Assembly: GCA_030062745.1 (NCBI GenBank) | Contig: CP099839.1 | Location: forward strand, 23,301,324-23,365,323 | DNA: 64,000 nt | Direction: 5' to 3' | From: Capitulum mitella | Lineage: Eukaryota; Arthropoda; Thecostraca; Pollicipedomorpha; Pollicipedidae | Part shown: positions 60,409 through 64,000 of the stretch, piece after piece | Position numbering within the stretch: position 1 is the stretch's first letter | Layout: each line of letters opens with the position of its first letter | Program-made: the position numbers and the translations under genes | The notes under the pieces: model-generated | The model's input: only the letters and a program-made list of their open reading frames with translations | Databases searched by the model: none | What the model was told of the DNA's origin: nothing

Positions 60409-61420
60409 GGCCCGTTTCACCACAGGAATATATTCTGTGAAGGTGGCATATTTAGTCACTTTTGTAATACTTATAACATATTCCGTTTCACCAACCGTCG
60501 CAGATGAATATTTACCCCGTTCAAAGTATGACGGCGTGAAGCGGCATAGTATCCCGCTTTCGGAGTACTATGACGTCAGGCCTGCCATAATTATTCCATT
60601 TAGTCAGCGGACTGCCGAGTTTGAGGTCGATCAATGTATGCCAGTTTTGCTGGCATATCGCGCGATTCTTGTCGGTGTTCCAGAGGTTATATCAGTGTTG
60701 CGATTGTTTCTTTTTCGAAAAGAGTTCATTTGAAGCGTTTGGGCTCTGGAGGATGGTGCAAATATTGCAGAAGCTGCTGGAGCTGAAGCAGATTATTCTA
60801 AGCATGTCATGAAAAGAAGCCACGAAGAGAACAAACCTTTTCATCTAATACTTTACCGTTCTTTTTCTAGCACTTCCGGAGCAAACTCCGTAAAAGATAC
60901 TGAGCGCTTCTACTAAAAAATCGCGCTAAGATTTTAAAAATTAATACAAGATTCAAACGAATATCGCTGACATCTAGTAACTTACCGCTTTGCAGGTGCT
61001 CAGGAAATCAGTTCCCTTCCCCTCTTCTCGTCGCGGAAGGCTCCCATTTTCACAGTCGTAAACAGAACTGTTTGTTTTCTGGCTTTTTTTCGACGCATCA
61101 GTCAGACTTAACCGTAACCGTTGTAGTCGGAAGCCGACTAGTCTTACGCCAAGTCGTGTGTCTCGTCAGTCGTCAGTCGGTTGTCCGTGGACAGCACTGA
61201 CCTTGGTATGAGTTGAACGTAACCGCCGGATAAAAATAGTGCCGCACCGGCCAATCAGCGATTGCGCGTAGAGTGCATACGCGAACTACTTCCTTCAATA
61301 TATTCCTAGCGCCAAGGCATACTTACGGCAATGGTGAAACGGAATAATAGTCGTGTCATAATTTGAATGGGATAATATGCCACGCGCTGATGGGATACTA
61401 TTCATGTGGTGAAACGGGCC
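60409..61420. mobile_element. DNA transposon-like element with 16-bp perfect inverted repeats
   Basis: Both ends read GGCCCGTTTCACCACA inwards. A second inverted motif ATTCCGTTTCACCA lies about 70-80 bp inside each end. It is flanked by CCTG on both sides (60405-60408, 61421-61424), a possible 4-bp duplication. About 1.0 kb, with no transposase. The family assignment is open. Confidence 0.7.
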
Positions 61421-62247
61421 CCTGCTCAGTCCTTTCTCCTCGTCTTCATAGTTCCTTCCCTGCGGTCACCTATTCGCTCCTTGTCCGCACAGTCACCGAC
61501 TTATCCTGATCAAGAAATAGCATTTAGGCGTGACAGCCGCGAACTGGGCTCGTAACGCTCCTACAACCATTCCTCCGCGTACGGGAAACACAACATTAAT
61601 CACGAAACTGGTATGGACACTGGCAGACACTCCCACGTTCTTGGTTTGTCGAGGGAGGGGCAAAAAGGCAGTTCCTTGTGGCATCCAACGGGTTCTCAGT
61701 AACCTGTTTGAGGGCTTGAAAACATTCATCATATTCCGGAGCTGCACGACGAACCACTCCTTTTCCTGAAGTGTCGATCACGCACACAGCCTTCTCCTGA
61801 GATGAAAAATATTTCCGGACGGATCTAGCCTCAAAGAACAGAATGTGCACGAGCATTTTGTCTTGATTCATATCGGACTCAGAAGCGGAAGGATAGCTGG
61901 TGAATATATTGTCAGTTCCCGCAGTGGAAATTTTGTAGGGTGCGGCCTCAGTGGTCATTGACATTAAGAGCTGTTTCAGTTAGCCACGATGGCTTATCTT
62001 GTTCTTTTCAGCATTCAGCGGCTAAAAAACATGAGATGATTCTTAACCACACCACTGGGAAATTTCACAGGACGTGCCAGAGGTCTGCCCCTGATATGCG
62101 ATGCCTTCCCGTGACACGTGCATCATGCTGCAATATCTGTTGCGTAGGTCCGTATTTCCATATATCTACACTTTAAGTAGCTCTAGATTTACCCATACGT
62201 CCAGCGTTGACTGTACAGTTCGAATCCTTGGCATGCTAAACTTACGA

Positions 62248-62295
62248 TCTCTCTCTCTCTCTCCCTCTCCTCTCTCTCTCTCTCTCTCTCTCTCC

Positions 62296-62357
<62 letters not shown>

Positions 62358-62379
62358 CCTCTCTCTCTCTCTCTCTCTC
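62248..62379. repeat. (CT)n microsatellite
   Basis: About 130 bases of CT with a few CC interruptions. Confidence 0.97.
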
Positions 62380-64000
62380 AGGTCCAAGTTTGATGGATTT
62401 TCACTGGATTATTTAGTTATTAGATTAGATCAATTTACATTTATAAGTAATGTTCTGAAGTCAGAATAACACTGTATGTTGACGAGTGTCGCATTATCGT
62501 TAAAAGTGCTGGAAGAGAAAAGCATATAAAAATTGCTCCAAGTTAAGTTTTAGAAACTTTTTGTTCGAATATGACATACCTGAGATTCCGGCATATGTTT
62601 TCCACATCAGGTCCAGTCGCATTTAAAGAACATTATCAAAATTTGGCACGCACCCCAGCTCCCATATTTTCTAGGCTCCTGTTCCTCTGTCCTTACCGGA
62701 TGGGTACGTGATTGGGATTCGATTTACGAGATACTGAGGCAGATAGACGAAATATCTCAGTTACGAAAACAACGACTTCGTACTCGCAGAAAAACAGTTC
62801 TACGAAATCGCAGAATTTGTCAACTGCTAACGCGTTAGGAAGAGAAAAATACTGCAATTAGCTATGAAAAACAGGTCGCTACAGCAGCGTGCTGGTATTT
62901 TGGTGTTACGCGAGCAAAGCTTGTCACCCGCCCGGACCGGCACGTCACGGCGGCAGAACGTCGTCAGCGGGCGCGGACACGGCCGCGCCGTGACGGGCGT
63001 GTGCGCGTGTCGGAACGTTTCCGGCGCGGAACCCGAGCAGGTAGCCGCGCCGAGCCGACGACGCCGACAATGATTGATCGAGCTGCCGGCACTGAGTCAC
63101 GCGGCGCGCCACCGGCGGCACCCGATCCGGTAACGTCAGACCCACAGGCGCCGCGCCGGTCCTGAGTTCGGGACAAAAAGAACAGCTGAAATAAATCTGG
63201 ACACCAGTGGATGATGTATTAGGTGTGCGTGATCCATTTTCTTGCGTATCGATCTCCAACAGCTTGTTAAGATGGGTTGGATGTGGAAAAACATTCGATT
63301 ACGTGTGTCGTTTTCTTGCTAATTGTTGTCATTATTTCTACATTTGATAAGAACGGACTCAATGTTATTTGCTCGTCGCTCAATGTCACATTGTCGTTAT
63401 ATATCTTCCATGGCTCAAGATTCTGGGAAAAGGCCTAGACCCCAGATTCTAAGCGATGTTATCATCAGGCATATAGCAATGACTGGAAAAACGACCTGAA
63501 ATCCTAGTTAAACCGCCAATAATTCTGGAAAATTTCCAGTCATAATTATTTCATAATGCCATGTTAACGAATGTCCGAGGAACCGCAGACAGAACAAAAT
63601 GCACCGGTGAGCTACCATCTGCCACCAGTTTTCGCAGATTGTTAAAATATGTGAAGATATGTTCTCCCGTAGCTGAGTTAGGTCAAGCCATGTTTGTGTC
63701 TGCTAGATTGCTGGGTTTTTGTTACCACTCTTGCGTCTTGAAAGCTCGCGAGACATTTAAGAGGAGTTCGATTCTCTGGCGATCATCACATGTCATGCGC
63801 TATTTATCTGATAAACCGATACTTAACTGGCTACTGTTAATAAATTGTCGATAATTGCTGTATCTTTTCTGGAGCGTGTCGTTCTCCCCGTCCCTGAGAG
63901 GTCTGGGTATTGGATTGAGCAACTGAGGCCTTACAAATAATGACTAAACGTGGTGTGAAGCGATAGCGTACGAACTTGTTCACGCCGTTCAGTTGGTAAT

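Larger units (their letters stand above)
42616..64000. other. Gene-poor right third of the window
   Basis: Upstream flank of the CAP-MAM gene. Contains the hAT-like element at 46.2 kb, the TTAA element and SINE at 51.2-52.6 kb, a SINE at 58.2 kb, the 60.4 kb element and the CT microsatellite. CpG-rich blocks at about 50750-51090, 56270-56530 and 62930-63150 are not tied to any recognised exon. Confidence 0.5.

Noticed and set aside
61596..61964. 122-codon minus-strand frame with fairly ordinary codon use
   Set aside because: Length is within chance expectation for 64 kb in six frames, and no family is recognised; could be revisited if homologues are found.
62214..62226. B-box-like AGTTCGAATCC upstream of the CT tract
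   Set aside because: No A box at tRNA spacing, so not called as a tRNA or SINE.

Overview
This is a eukaryotic genomic window, gene-poor and intron-rich. It shows GT-AG introns of 0.2-5 kb, GC-rich exons in more AT-rich non-coding DNA, microsatellites, minisatellites, and many short non-autonomous DNA transposons with readable target-site duplications. The two gene structures that can be assembled are both on the minus strand and have arthropod character: a venom-allergen-5-like CAP protein, and a secreted clip-domain protein with a cuticle-gene-style six-residue first exon. I infer an arthropod, most likely a crustacean (barnacle-like is possible); the species cannot be fixed from the sequence.

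Layout. From 7606 down to 805 lies the 5' part of a clip-domain gene: three coding exons with matching phases, continuing past the left edge of the window or hidden in the first 800 bases. From about 42585 down to 26967 lies a complete eight-exon gene. It has a TATA-type promoter and non-coding first exon near 42.5 kb, a signal-peptide exon at 38.3 kb, a CAP domain over four exons, a Pro/Arg-rich repeat linker, and a C-terminal four-cysteine MAM domain. The predicted protein is 457 residues, and every splice junction is canonical and phase-compatible. At 18.75 kb on the plus strand there is a plausible single signal-peptide exon whose partner exons I could not find. No convincing gene was found from 42.6 to 64 kb.

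Mobile and repetitive DNA dominates the rest. hAT-like miniature elements with 8-bp duplications lie at 4531-4690, 21322-22084, 29679-30086, 31312-31738 and 46184-46353; the 29.7 and 31.3 kb copies are one family inserted in opposite orientation in two introns of the CAP-MAM gene. A TTAA-flanked piggyBac-like element is at 51172-52389, with a possible relative at 23694-24963. A foldback element with repeated near-palindromes is at 5004-6161. A 1-kb terminal-inverted-repeat element is at 60409-61420, with a related fragment at 43.8-44.0 kb. tRNA-derived SINEs are at 16.3, 52.5 and 58.2 kb. Minisatellites lie at 9.2-9.8, 36.4, 39.4-39.5 and 39.6-39.8 kb.

The main biological result is the CAP-linker-MAM architecture: a secreted protein joining a sterol/lipid-binding-type CAP fold to an adhesion-type MAM module, beside (about 19 kb from) a secreted clip-domain gene. 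Both proteins would act outside the cell. Any functional link between them is speculation.
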